Assembly (NCBI GenBank): GCA_027325115.1
Contig: DAHWFG010000354.1
Coordinates: 1 to 11,944 of the forward strand
Source of the DNA: JAKBCQ01 sp021807585
GTDB lineage: Bacteria; Planctomycetota; Planctomycetia; Isosphaerales; Isosphaeraceae
Direction: 5' to 3'
DNA: 11,944 nt
Both the position numbers and the translations under genes were made by a program. Positions 1 to 6,879 of the stretch are shown piece after piece; positions within the stretch are counted from its first letter, which is position 1, and every line of letters starts with the position of its first letter. The notes beneath the pieces were generated by a model that saw nothing but the letters and a program-made list of their open reading frames with translations, searched no databases and had not been told where the DNA came from.

Positions 1-144
1 TCGCCGGCGCCAAAGATTCCGCCGCTGCTCGATGCGATATCGAGGCGACGTCAACTCTGCGAGTATATGCTCGGCGAATCCTTCGAGTGCGAGCGAAATC
101 TCACGACGGCGACGCTCGATTTCTCGATCGGTCGATGTCCATAA
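1..144 (+). CDS. 3' end of an unidentified protein (partial, tentative)
   Basis: Frame 1 is open from the window edge to a TAA at 142-144 and encodes 47 residues, ending ...DFSIGRCP. It carries two Cys in its second half and alternating basic and acidic residues. About two thirds of its codons end in G or C, more than in the competing frames, which is the main reason to prefer it. All three + frames are open to about position 170. One - frame is also open, but it has no ATG or GTG start after its upstream stop. A GC-rich hairpin at 185-211 could end this gene. No family is recognised. Confidence 0.35.
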   Translation, partial: SPAPKIPPLLDAISRRRQLCEYMLGESFECERNLTTATLDFSIGRCP

Positions 145-184
145 AGTTCGCTTGATGTGAAATCGTCATCAACAATGCAACGAG

Positions 185-211
185 CCCGGGCGACCGTGAG
201 ATCGGGCCGGG
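185..211 (+). terminator. GC-rich hairpin, possible terminator
   Basis: CCCGG at 185-189 pairs with CCGGG at 207-211. Inside, CGA (191-193) pairs with TCG (202-204) across a small asymmetric internal loop. The 3' side is followed by ACGCTCTTT, which is only weakly T-rich. Its place 41 bases after the TAA at 142-144 fits a terminator for that gene. The poor T tract and the absence of expression data keep confidence low. Confidence 0.3.
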
Positions 212-697
212 ACGCTCTTTGACAATTCGGTTTCGGAATCGGATCGGGGTGGTCGAGCGCCGCCTTCGTCGCCGGCGATCGTGTCGTTATCGATCACCCC
301 GAGCCGAGACATGAAAATAAGAAGAACATCACACTTTTAAATCGAACTGCACCCTCGAGAAAAACGCGTTCCATTTGTGGATCAAAGCGATGTTCATAAG
401 CGGATCGTTCCGCCGATCCAGGGGTTGGTTCCACGATGCGGAATGCTGGATTGATTGCCGCGAGGTTCTTGTCGTTTTTCGATCGTCCTCGAAGAAGTTC
501 GTCAATTGTGGCGAAAAATGAGCGTTTTCGATTGGTGTCATTTGATTGGGGTAATGTGATCGATTCGATGTCTCGACGACCCGGAACTCGTGGTTTAGGA
601 TCTCGATTCGGCTCATCTCGGGGTTGTGGAAATGCCGATTGTATCGTATGTAGGGGCGGCATTTCCGTCGCGGTTCCGCGCGTCGTTGGTTTCGAAC

Positions 698-702
698 AAG
701 GA
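698..702 (+). promoter_or_regulatory. Ribosome binding site deciding the start at 711
   Basis: AAGGA at 698-702 lies 8 bases before the ATG at 711. An in-frame ATG at 702 overlaps this motif and has no SD of its own, so the downstream ATG is the better start. Confidence 0.6.
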
Positions 703-710
703 TGTTCCCG

Positions 711-1352
711 ATGTGGCTGAAGAAGATGGTGTCGGCGTCGCCGCGTCGCGAGCGTGGTTCTCGGTTGCGTGTTGAGGGATTGGAAGCGCGTTCGCTGCTA
801 AGCGTTTCTTCGGCGCACGCTGGGTCGCCTCATCTGCCTCGTGGCGTTACGGTTGCGCCGATCATTTTAACGCCGTCGGAATCGGCGTGGATGCCCGATC
901 AACCCGGCAGCACGCTCAATGTGACTCCGCGCGGGATGATCATTTGGCGGGGCTGGACCGACAAAGGCAAACCGATCACGGTGCGCGATTGGCACGGGGT
1001 TGTGCTCGGCGTGCACGCTTCGACTCCGACCGAGACGTCGAGGTTTTTCAAATACGGCTGGAATACGCTCGTGCAGGGTTATCGCGGCGTGACCTCGAAA
1101 GAAACGAAGAGCGTGGCGTTGAATTATCTGGATCTCGCGTTTTCGCCCAAGACGTGGGATGTCGGGATTTCGTTTCTCCGCGATGCGCTCGCCGGTGATA
1201 CGGCGAAGATCGAGCGGTATAGCAAATCGGCTTCGGTTGCGCAGGTGGGCCACGCGTTCAATTCGCTCAGTCAATCGCACAGCATCCAAAGCTACGGTCA
1301 AGGCTTCGCCAATTACGGCCAGGCGGTTGCGCGAGCGTTCCACAAGGTATAA
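711..1352 (+). CDS. Exported protein with LEPR-XLL-type N-terminus, function unknown
   Basis: A 213-residue protein starting at ATG 711, chosen for its AAGGA ribosome binding site. Residues 13-31 are strongly basic and end in LRVEGLEARSLLS. This resembles the N-terminal 'LEPR-XLL' motif that marks many secreted or surface proteins of planctomycetes; that link is family knowledge. Unlike the usual giant adhesin-like members, the rest is short. Residues 60-130 are rich in Trp and Gly, and the last 50 residues are rich in Ser, Gln, Gly and Ala without Cys. No enzyme motif is visible. The classical hydrophobic signal-peptide core is weak, as is common with this motif. It converges with the transporter gene ending at 1404. 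Placement as an exported protein is an inference from the motif; the function is unknown. Confidence 0.8.
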   Translation: MWLKKMVSASPRRERGSRLRVEGLEARSLLSVSSAHAGSPHLPRGVTVAPIILTPSESAWMPDQPGSTLNVTPRGMIIWRGWTDKGKPITVRDWHGVVLGVHASTPTETSRFFKYGWNTLVQGYRGVTSKETKSVALNYLDLAFSPKTWDVGISFLRDALAGDTAKIERYSKSASVAQVGHAFNSLSQSHSIQSYGQGFANYGQAVARAFHKV

Positions 1353-1403
1353 GAACCGTCGGCGTGAGTTTCACATGACGATTGATCTGTGAATTCAACG
1401 GAT

Positions 1404-2387
1404 TTAATGCGTATGGGAATCGGTTTGTAACGGGTTTTTGCGTAATTTGCAGAAGATCGAATCGGTTTCACAGCAATCGGTCTCGATCTGGAGGGTGGCG
1501 TGGCAGATGCCGAAACGGTCGCGAAGCATCTCGGCGACGGCGCGTTGAATGCGCTGACCGCCGCTGACTTGTTGATCGTCGACGACGAGATGGCAACTGC
1601 ACGCGATCATCTCGGACGCGATCGTCCAAACGTGAAGGTCGTGCACGCCGACGACCTCGGGGAACTCGGCGAGCGACCGTTCGAGCCCGTTCATATCGAG
1701 ACCTTTCGGGGTGCTTTCGAGGAGGACATCGGTCGAATCGATGAGCAACCCCCATGAGCTCCAAAGAATGACGATCGCGATGATCAGCGAGACGATCGGA
1801 TCGGCGAGGGTCGATCGCGTGAACACGACGATCAACCCCGCGACGACGACCGCGGACGCGGTCAAAGCGTCTCCCAACATATGAAGATACGCTCCGCGGA
1901 TGTTGAGATCATGACGCGCGTCTGAATGGAGCCAAAAACTGATCAATCCGTTGATGAAGATCGCGGCCGCGGCGACGACGATCATCGTCCAGCCGACGGG
2001 GGGCGCGGGGGATTTGATCCGCTCGACCGCCTCCCACGCGATCCAAACCGCCAAAACAACGAGCGTGATCGCGTTCGCGAGCGCGGTGAGAATGCCGATG
2101 CGGTGATAGCCGTACGTCCGCCTTGAATTCGACGGCCGTCGAGCCGCGTGAACGGCATACCATGAAAACATAAGCGCAAGTGCGTCTGATAAATTATGAA
2201 CGGCGTCTGATAACAACGCGAGACTTTTTGACCAGTATCCCGCGGCGCCCTCGACGAAGACGAACGCGGTCGTCAGCGCGATCGCCCAGGCGAGTTTGCG
2301 CTCGCTTCCCGCTTCCAAGCGAGGATGATGATGACGACACGCGCCGTGACCAAGCGTTTTCGCCCGCCGAGATTCCGATTCGCCCAT
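1404..2387 (-). CDS. Cation diffusion facilitator (CDF) family metal efflux transporter, CzcD/ZitB-like
   Basis: A 327-residue inner-membrane antiporter of the CDF family, expected to export Zn(II) or a related divalent cation in exchange for protons. Residues 1-30 hold a His/Cys-rich cytosolic stretch (H14, C18, H19-H21). About six membrane segments follow over 32-220. The family metal-site motifs are visible: SDAVHNLSD in TM2 (D61, H64, D68) and HMLGD in TM5 (H169, D173). The C-terminal cytosolic domain has the conserved GVHDLHVWT (248-255), a CHATLQIET strand, Cys residues near 305-313 and a His-ending tail. ATG at 2387 is preferred because GGGAG lies 8 bases upstream. A TTG start at 2492 would add 35 low-complexity residues. 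No metal-responsive regulator is adjacent. Zn versus Cd or Co specificity cannot be told from sequence alone. Confidence 0.93.
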   Translation of the reverse strand: MGESESRRAKTLGHGACRHHHPRLEAGSERKLAWAIALTTAFVFVEGAAGYWSKSLALLSDAVHNLSDALALMFSWYAVHAARRPSNSRRTYGYHRIGILTALANAITLVVLAVWIAWEAVERIKSPAPPVGWTMIVVAAAAIFINGLISFWLHSDARHDLNIRGAYLHMLGDALTASAVVVAGLIVVFTRSTLADPIVSLIIAIVILWSSWGLLIDSTDVLLESTPKGLDMNGLERSLAEFPEVVGVHDLHVWTIASEMIACSCHLVVDDQQVSGGQRIQRAVAEMLRDRFGICHATLQIETDCCETDSIFCKLRKNPLQTDSHTH

Positions 2388-2826
2388 CGGCGCAGCTCCC
2401 GCGTTTGGAACTCGACCGACCTCCGAAAGTGCTCCGCTTCGCACTTCGGTCGGTCCCTTCGCTCGTCTCCCGATCACCGACCGCCGCTTCAAAGACGTCG
2501 TTTCGCGTCTTGAACAGGCGCCGAGAGCCGATCGTACGAGATCTCAACCAATTCTATCCGCCACAGGCCGGCCCGAACATCCAATATACAAAAGATCACA
2601 TTGTAATTAATCATATAACGTTTCGGTGGCTTTCGCCGCTTCAAGCGCGGTCGCATTGGGGATCGGCGCGACGCGGGTTTCGATTCGACGACAGGTGGGG
2701 AAAGAACGAGCGCGGCTCGATCGATTCGATTCGAGTCGCGTTTGCGAAGCTTGACGACGCTCGATCGGCTCACGATTCTTCGCTCGCGGGCGTTCGGGGT
2801 GCTTTGCGGTTCTTGCCGAACGTGGA
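2388..2826. other. Intergenic region upstream of the CDF gene
   Basis: About 440 bases without a convincing gene. The stretch 2583-2620 is conspicuously AT-rich in this GC-rich window. On the - strand it contains TATATT (2588-2583) and TATGAT (2615-2610), both -10-like and pointing at the transporter, but no good -35 at the right spacing. The first 100 bases after the stop at 2827 contain GTTCGG and CCGAAC as a long-loop inverted repeat too weak to call a terminator. Open frames here are Arg/Ser-rich shadows. Confidence 0.4.
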
Positions 2827-3231
2827 TTAGTATTGGCCGCGAATGATCACCGTTTTCACTCGCTTGCCTGGAGTGAGAGCCCTGCCGATGCGGCGAATGC
2901 CTTTCGGCTTGGCGCCGACGATCACAACCGGATCGGCGATTTGCATCCCTCCCGTCGGCGAAGTGTAATCGGTGAAACTCGTCGACATGATTGGCGAGTA
3001 ATACAGGGGCGATTGGAAGTAATAATTCCGGTTGTAAAGCCCAGGGAAGGCTTGATACGGGTTGATTCCCCCGTAATTGCCGTATGTGTACCAGTTGTAG
3101 CCGCCGTAGCCGCCGAACTGGATCGGCATCGTCGAATAGAAGCCTTGAGCCCGGGCGGTCCGAGCGGTGGCCAGGACCGGTGTCAACGCCGCGAGAGCCA
3201 TGAAAATGAGCGGTCGAACCTGACGTCGCAT
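2827..3231 (-). CDS. Small exported Tyr/Gly-rich protein, function unknown
   Basis: A 134-residue protein starting at ATG 3231, which follows a very strong GAGGAGAGG ribosome binding site. Residues 1-29 form a clear Sec signal peptide: basic RRQVR, a hydrophobic core at 8-22, and likely cleavage after ALA/ARAQ-type residues near 28-29. The mature part is dominated by Tyr, Gly, Asn, Pro and Phe over 30-95 (GGYGGYNWYTYGNYGG). It ends in a basic tail (KPKGIRRIGR, then GKRVKTVIIRGQY). There is no Cys in the mature protein. Such Tyr/Gly-rich small exported proteins are frequent in planctomycetes and may be envelope-associated, but no family is recognised. The frame stays open upstream to 3456 without a better start. 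It is divergent from the YceI-family gene, with a shared 223-base regulatory region. Confidence 0.82.
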   Translation of the reverse strand: MRRQVRPLIFMALAALTPVLATARTARAQGFYSTMPIQFGGYGGYNWYTYGNYGGINPYQAFPGLYNRNYYFQSPLYYSPIMSTSFTDYTSPTGGMQIADPVVIVGAKPKGIRRIGRALTPGKRVKTVIIRGQY

Positions 3232-3454
3232 TGTCGTCCTCTCCTCTTGATTCTGCGAACGGATGTCACTCAAGCCTAGCACATCTTTCATTTTCGAATT
3301 TCCGACAAGCGATTTCAAGATCCCTCGATCGATCGCCTGTTGAATCGCGTCCCTCGGCGGGCTAAGCTCACCCCTAATCTTTTCGAGTTTTCGTCGCCAA
3401 AGAGGCGGCGAGCGTCGTTCGGTGAGCGGTTGGAAATACCGAAAGGGATCGATC

Positions 3455-4048
3455 ATGAAATGCGGGAAATCATTCGCATGGGTCTGCGCGATCGCGGTTA
3501 CGACATTCGGCGTCGCGGCGGAAACACAAGCGGTTCGGGCGGCCGAAACCTTCCAGGTCGACGCGGTCCATTCGTCGGTTCTCTATCGTGTTAAACACAT
3601 GAGCGCAAGTTATGCTTACGGCAGGTTCAACGATTTTTCGGGGAGTTTCACGATCGACCCCGCCGACGCGACCAAATGCGCGTTCGACCTTGTCGTGAAA
3701 TCCGCGGCGATCGATTCGGGGAATGAAAAGCGGGATCAGCACTTGAAGAGCCCCGATTTTCTCAACGCGAAGCAATTTCCCACGATCACGTTCAAGAGCG
3801 AGAAGGTCGAGTTGAAAAGCGAGGATACGTTGCTCGTCACGGGGAATTTGACGCTCCACGGAACCACCAAGCGCGTGACGATCGAGGTCGTGAAGACGGG
3901 AACGGCGACGGGTCCTCGCGGAGGCAAAGTCGCCGGGATCGAGGCGAACTTCACGATCAAGCGTTCCGATTTCGGCATGAAAAACATGATTCCCATGGTG
4001 GGGGACGAGATCCGATTGATCGCAAGCCTTGAAGGTAATCATCAATAA
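3455..4048 (+). CDS. YceI-family exported protein
   Basis: A 197-residue periplasmic or envelope protein of the YceI family, a lipocalin-like beta-barrel that in studied members binds polyisoprenoid lipids. Residues 1-30 are a Sec signal peptide, with likely cleavage near AVRA/AE. Family signatures in order: VDAVHSSVLYRVKH (35-48), the RDQHLKSPDFLNAKQFPTITF block (93-113), a GNLTLHGTTK strand (130-139), and IKRSDFGM (168-175). Length is normal for the family. ATG 3455 is chosen because AAAGGGA ends 6 bases upstream; an in-frame GTG at 3422 lacks a good site and would spoil the signal peptide. The exact ligand and role, often linked to stress or quinone/isoprenoid handling, cannot be deduced here. 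No cytochrome b561 partner is adjacent. Confidence 0.94.
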   Translation: MKCGKSFAWVCAIAVTTFGVAAETQAVRAAETFQVDAVHSSVLYRVKHMSASYAYGRFNDFSGSFTIDPADATKCAFDLVVKSAAIDSGNEKRDQHLKSPDFLNAKQFPTITFKSEKVELKSEDTLLVTGNLTLHGTTKRVTIEVVKTGTATGPRGGKVAGIEANFTIKRSDFGMKNMIPMVGDEIRLIASLEGNHQ

Positions 4049-4066
4049 TGAAAGAACAGATTCTTT

Positions 4067-4075
4067 TGTTATAAT
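4067..4075 (+). promoter_or_regulatory. Extended -10 promoter element
   Basis: TGTTATAAT at 4067-4075 is a perfect extended -10 (TG, one base, TATAAT). No good -35 sits 16-18 bases upstream, which extended -10 promoters tolerate. It starts 19 bases after the YceI stop and points rightward. The transcript would begin near 4082 and carry about 175 bases of leader before the membrane protein start at 4257. The leader holds a GCGGC/GCCGC hairpin (about 4103-4122) and a 30-codon open frame at 4089-4181. Confidence 0.45.
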
Positions 4076-4256
4076 GTAAGTAGGCACAATGCAAAGTTTC
4101 GCGCGGCTTAACGTAGGCCGCTTGTATGCGAGCAAACGATTGAGCCGCGTGAACGACTCGGGTTTCGGCTTGGAATCGTAGGCGATCGAGTATCGAGCAG
4201 CGCGACGTATCGGCTTCGATCGCGTGGCGGGTCGCTCAAAATTGTCAAGAATCATC

Positions 4257-5069
4257 ATGAAATGGGTTGTTAAACCGATACCGTTCGCTTCGATCGGGGT
4301 CGCTTGCTTCACGGCGATCGGCTACCTGGTTGCACACGCCGCGGTGCGAGGCGCACCGACTTTACAACCGGTGGAGGCCGCGGATTGGCCGCCGTTCGTG
4401 GCGATCGGAGGGATGATTGTCGGATTGATCGCTTCGGTCGTCGCGTCGGCTCGTTCGGTCTCGCTCGCGGCGCGTCTTGGATTGTCGATCGTCGGCGTGT
4501 ACCTCTTTTTCCGGCTGATGCCGGCCGAAACGAGGCCCTCGGTTTGGGCGCGGCTTGCGACGGGGTTTCTCGTCTGGCTTTATTGGATCGATCTCGATCG
4601 GCTTGCGGAACGCGTTCGACCGGCGGTGTTTTGGCCTTCGATCGCCGCGGCTTCGGGGGGGCTCGCGGTTACTCTCGCGCTTTCGGGGAGCCTCGTTTTG
4701 GGGGTTCTCGCGGCGATCATCGCGTGTTTATGCACAATGATGATGCTCGTTTCATTTTTTGTCGCGAGGTTCGCCGACGCCGCGGCTTCGGTCCCGGCGC
4801 TCGCGGCGCTCACGGTTCTGCTTGCGCTTTCGGGGATGCATTTCGCCGATCTGCTCGTCGGCTGTATCGCGCTTTTGACGATCTCGGCTCAGGCGGCGTG
4901 GATCGCGCTCGCTCCCGGGATCGATCGTCTTTCCACATGGAAACAAGTAATCATTACATGTGCGATCGCGGTCGGCCTAGCCGCTGGTTCGGCGTTCGTC
5001 GCGTTACGCGCGTATCCGATCGAAGCCGAATCGGCGCGAAGCGCGATCGCCGACGATCGATTCGCGTAA
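4257..5069 (+). CDS. Multi-pass membrane protein, function unknown
   Basis: A 270-residue, strongly hydrophobic protein of about eight or nine predicted membrane segments. Approximate positions are 8-28, 46-64, 74-88, 98-112, 124-142, 145-170, 177-193, 196-218 and 228-250. The loops are short, with scattered Arg and Asp (IDLDRLAERVRP at 111-122), and the tail is charged (residues 255-270). I recognise no transporter or enzyme signature. The start is uncertain: ATG 4257 has only a weak AAGA upstream, and an in-frame GTG at 4224 (281 residues) has no SD either. An extended -10 at 4067-4075 may drive it. It converges with glyS, the two stops being separated by 36 bases. Codon use is GC3-rich like the neighbours, which supports a real gene. 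Confidence 0.8.
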   Translation: MKWVVKPIPFASIGVACFTAIGYLVAHAAVRGAPTLQPVEAADWPPFVAIGGMIVGLIASVVASARSVSLAARLGLSIVGVYLFFRLMPAETRPSVWARLATGFLVWLYWIDLDRLAERVRPAVFWPSIAAASGGLAVTLALSGSLVLGVLAAIIACLCTMMMLVSFFVARFADAAASVPALAALTVLLALSGMHFADLLVGCIALLTISAQAAWIALAPGIDRLSTWKQVIITCAIAVGLAAGSAFVALRAYPIEAESARSAIADDRFA

Positions 5070-5071
5070 AA

Positions 5072-5095
5072 AGATATCTGCGTAATTGGATATCT
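5072..5095. terminator. Small inverted repeat between convergent genes
   Basis: AGATATC (5072-5078) and GATATCT (5089-5095) are perfect 7-bp inverted repeats with a 10-base loop. They lie in the 36-base gap between the convergent stops at 5069 and 5106. The flanks are A- or T-rich on both sides, so it could act as a weak bidirectional terminator. The stem is AT-rich and its stability is doubtful. Confidence 0.35.
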
Positions 5096-5105
5096 AATTA
5101 TGTTT

Positions 5106-6638
5106 TCAATCGGTCGTGAAGGTTTCGACTCCGTCGACGAGGTCGTCGACCGCGGCGACGATTGAATCGACCGCGACTCGTCGTTGTTTGGACGAATCGC
5201 GATCGCGGATCGTCACGGTTTGGTCGACGAGGGTTTGGCCGTCCACCGTCACGCAGAAGGGGGTGCCCGCCTCGTCTTGCCGCCGATACCTTCTACCGAT
5301 CGCCCCTTTTTCATCATAGAATGCGTTGATTTTTTTCCGTTTGAGGTCGGCGACGATCTTTTGGGCGATTTCGGGCATACCGTCGCGTTTGACGAGGGGA
5401 AAGACCGCGGCTTTGACGGGCGCGAGCCTGGGGTGGAATTTGAGGACGGTGCGGGGCTCGCCGCCGATTTCGTCTTCGACGAACGCCTCGCAGAGGAACG
5501 CGAGCGCGGCTCGGTCGGCGCCCGCCGAGGGCTCGATCACGTGGGGGATGAATCGCTCCTTGCGTTCCTCGTCGAAATAGCTGAGATCCTTGCCGCTAAA
5601 TTGTTGGTGCCTCGAAAGATCGTAATCGCCGCGGTGCGCGATCCCCTCGAGTTCGCTGACGCCGAACGGGAACGCGTACTCAATGTCCGCGGTCGCCGTC
5701 GAATAAAACGCGAGCTCGGCCGAATCGTGGTCGCGGAGCCGCAGCCGATCGCTCCGCAAGCCCAATCCCGTGTACCACTTAAAGCGATAATCACGCCAAT
5801 ACTGATACCATTCTTGAGCCTCGTCGGGCCGGCAAAAGAATTCAATCTCCATTTGTTCAAATTCACGCGATCGAAACGTGAAATTGCGAGGATTGATCTC
5901 GTTGCGAAAGCTTTTGCCCGTCTGGGCGATTCCGAACGGGAGCTTCACGCGTCCCGTGTCGACGACGTTCTTGAAGTTCGCAAAGATCCCCTGCGCCGTC
6001 TCGGGGCGAAGGTACGCGACCGACGAATCGTCTTCGAGCGCGCCAACATATGTTTTGAACATCAAATTAAACGATCTTGGACGCGTGATCGTCCCCGCCT
6101 GGCCGCACGCCGGACAAGGGATGAGCGCGTAGCGGTCGTCGGCGATCGTCGCGTCGTCGAGCCGAATCGTCTCGCTCGTCTCGGGCCACGCCGCGGTCTT
6201 GTTCGCCTTTTTGGCCTTTTCGATCCCCTTCTCGTTCGCCTTGAGCACGTCGTCGCGGTCGCCGATCCCGCCGACGACAAAAAACCGCGGTTTGGACGCG
6301 GGATCTTCCGCCGAACCAAGCGCGAAAACGACCGCGGTCGCCTGATCGGCGCGAAACCGCCCCTTGCACGCGCGACAATCGATCATCGGGTCGCTGAAGC
6401 CGCCGAGATGCCCCGAAGCCTCCCAAACCTTGGGATTCATGATGATCGAACAATCGAGCCCGACCATGTCGTCTCGGCTCGTTACATGATCATGCCACCA
6501 CGCCTCTTTGACGTTGCGTTTGAGTTCGACTCCGAGCGGTCCGTAATCCCAAAAGCCGTTGATTCCGCCGTAAATCTCGCTCGAGGGGAAGATGAATCCG
6601 CGTCGTTTGCACAACGAAACCAGTTTATCCATGTCCAT
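5106..6638 (-). CDS. glyS: Glycyl-tRNA synthetase (homodimeric GlyQS type)
   Basis: A 510-residue class II aminoacyl-tRNA synthetase that charges tRNA-Gly with glycine in the cytosol. The N-terminus MDKLVSLCKRRGFIFPSSEIYGG and the FWDYGPLGVELK segment (30-40) are typical of the alpha2 (archaeal/eukaryotic/Thermus-like) enzyme, not the alpha2-beta2 GlyQ/GlyS form. Motif 2 is FRNEINPRNFTFRSREFEQ (244-262) and motif 3 includes GADRAALAF (373-381). The C-terminal anticodon-binding domain covers about 405-505 (DEKGAIGRRYRRQDEAGTP at 442-460). Two CxxC pairs, C88/C91 and C175/C178, flank an insertion of roughly 70 residues with a Lys-rich segment and may bind zinc. Start 6638 is supported by AAGGA 8 bases upstream. 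It is transcribed alone, downstream of a strong terminator, with a weak TATGCT -10 in the 150-base upstream region. Confidence 0.97.
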   Translation of the reverse strand: MDMDKLVSLCKRRGFIFPSSEIYGGINGFWDYGPLGVELKRNVKEAWWHDHVTSRDDMVGLDCSIIMNPKVWEASGHLGGFSDPMIDCRACKGRFRADQATAVVFALGSAEDPASKPRFFVVGGIGDRDDVLKANEKGIEKAKKANKTAAWPETSETIRLDDATIADDRYALIPCPACGQAGTITRPRSFNLMFKTYVGALEDDSSVAYLRPETAQGIFANFKNVVDTGRVKLPFGIAQTGKSFRNEINPRNFTFRSREFEQMEIEFFCRPDEAQEWYQYWRDYRFKWYTGLGLRSDRLRLRDHDSAELAFYSTATADIEYAFPFGVSELEGIAHRGDYDLSRHQQFSGKDLSYFDEERKERFIPHVIEPSAGADRAALAFLCEAFVEDEIGGEPRTVLKFHPRLAPVKAAVFPLVKRDGMPEIAQKIVADLKRKKINAFYDEKGAIGRRYRRQDEAGTPFCVTVDGQTLVDQTVTIRDRDSSKQRRVAVDSIVAAVDDLVDGVETFTTD

Positions 6639-6793
6639 TTGTCAATTCCTTGGCCGATTGGGAAGGCGCCCGCCGCGCCGCGTTCAGCATACACCCGCGG
6701 AGCGCGATTGGGCAGATCGGTTCGCCGCGATCTCCCGGACGAGGGCGTATGTGCTCGAGAAGCCGCGGTCGCCGCGGGTTCGTTCACCGTTGA

Positions 6794-6834
6794 AACAAAA
6801 ATCCCCGAAGCGTCGTGAAGACGGATCGGGGATT
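6794..6834 (-). terminator. Strong intrinsic terminator of the DUF1549-DUF1501 transcript
   Basis: On the - strand, AATCCCCGA (6834-6826) pairs perfectly with TCGGGGATT (6808-6800). A 2x2 internal mismatch follows, then CGTC pairs with GACG around the loop TTCAC. The hairpin is followed by TTTGTTT (6799-6793). It starts 46 bases after the DUF1501 stop, before the glyS upstream region. It therefore separates the two transcription units. Confidence 0.88.
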
Positions 6835-6879
6835 CGGTTCGATCGTGATGATTCAACAAAAACGTGTTCAATTGATTGA

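Larger units (their letters stand above)
145..710. other. Intergenic stretch without a convincing gene
   Basis: About 565 bases separate the putative upstream gene end from the start of the exported protein at 711. Overlapping open frames occur on both strands at roughly 290-720. Their codon use is not GC3-biased like that of the real genes here, they have no clear ribosome binding site, and the translations are Arg/Ser-rich shadows. Apart from the hairpin at 185-211, the stretch holds only a weak promoter-like pair near its right end (TTGTGG at 624-629, TATGTA at 647-652, spacing 17). Confidence 0.5.

Noticed and set aside
1..172. Minus-strand open frame (reads TDREIERRRREISLALEGFAEH...)
   Set aside because: The peptide looks protein-like, but a stop lies just upstream and there is no ATG or GTG start before 1. 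The + frame ending at 144 has better third-position GC.
219..247. TTGACA at 219-224 as a promoter
   Set aside because: No -10-like hexamer lies 16-18 bases downstream, and it overlaps the end of the hairpin at 185-211.
294..720. Overlapping open frames on both strands (94 codons on +, 122 and 95 codons on -)
   Set aside because: Third-position GC is near half, unlike the real genes here. There is no ribosome binding site, and the + frame overlaps the better-supported start at 711. The products are Arg/Ser-rich without recognisable domains.
4089..4181. 30-codon small open frame annotated as a gene
   Set aside because: The ribosome binding site is weak and there is no conservation evidence, so it is listed as an observation only.
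5184..6818. 544-codon open frame on + opposite glyS, and long + frames opposite the DUF1501 and DUF1549 genes
   Set aside because: These are antisense shadows caused by high GC codon bias. The - strand products match well-known families and have SD sites.
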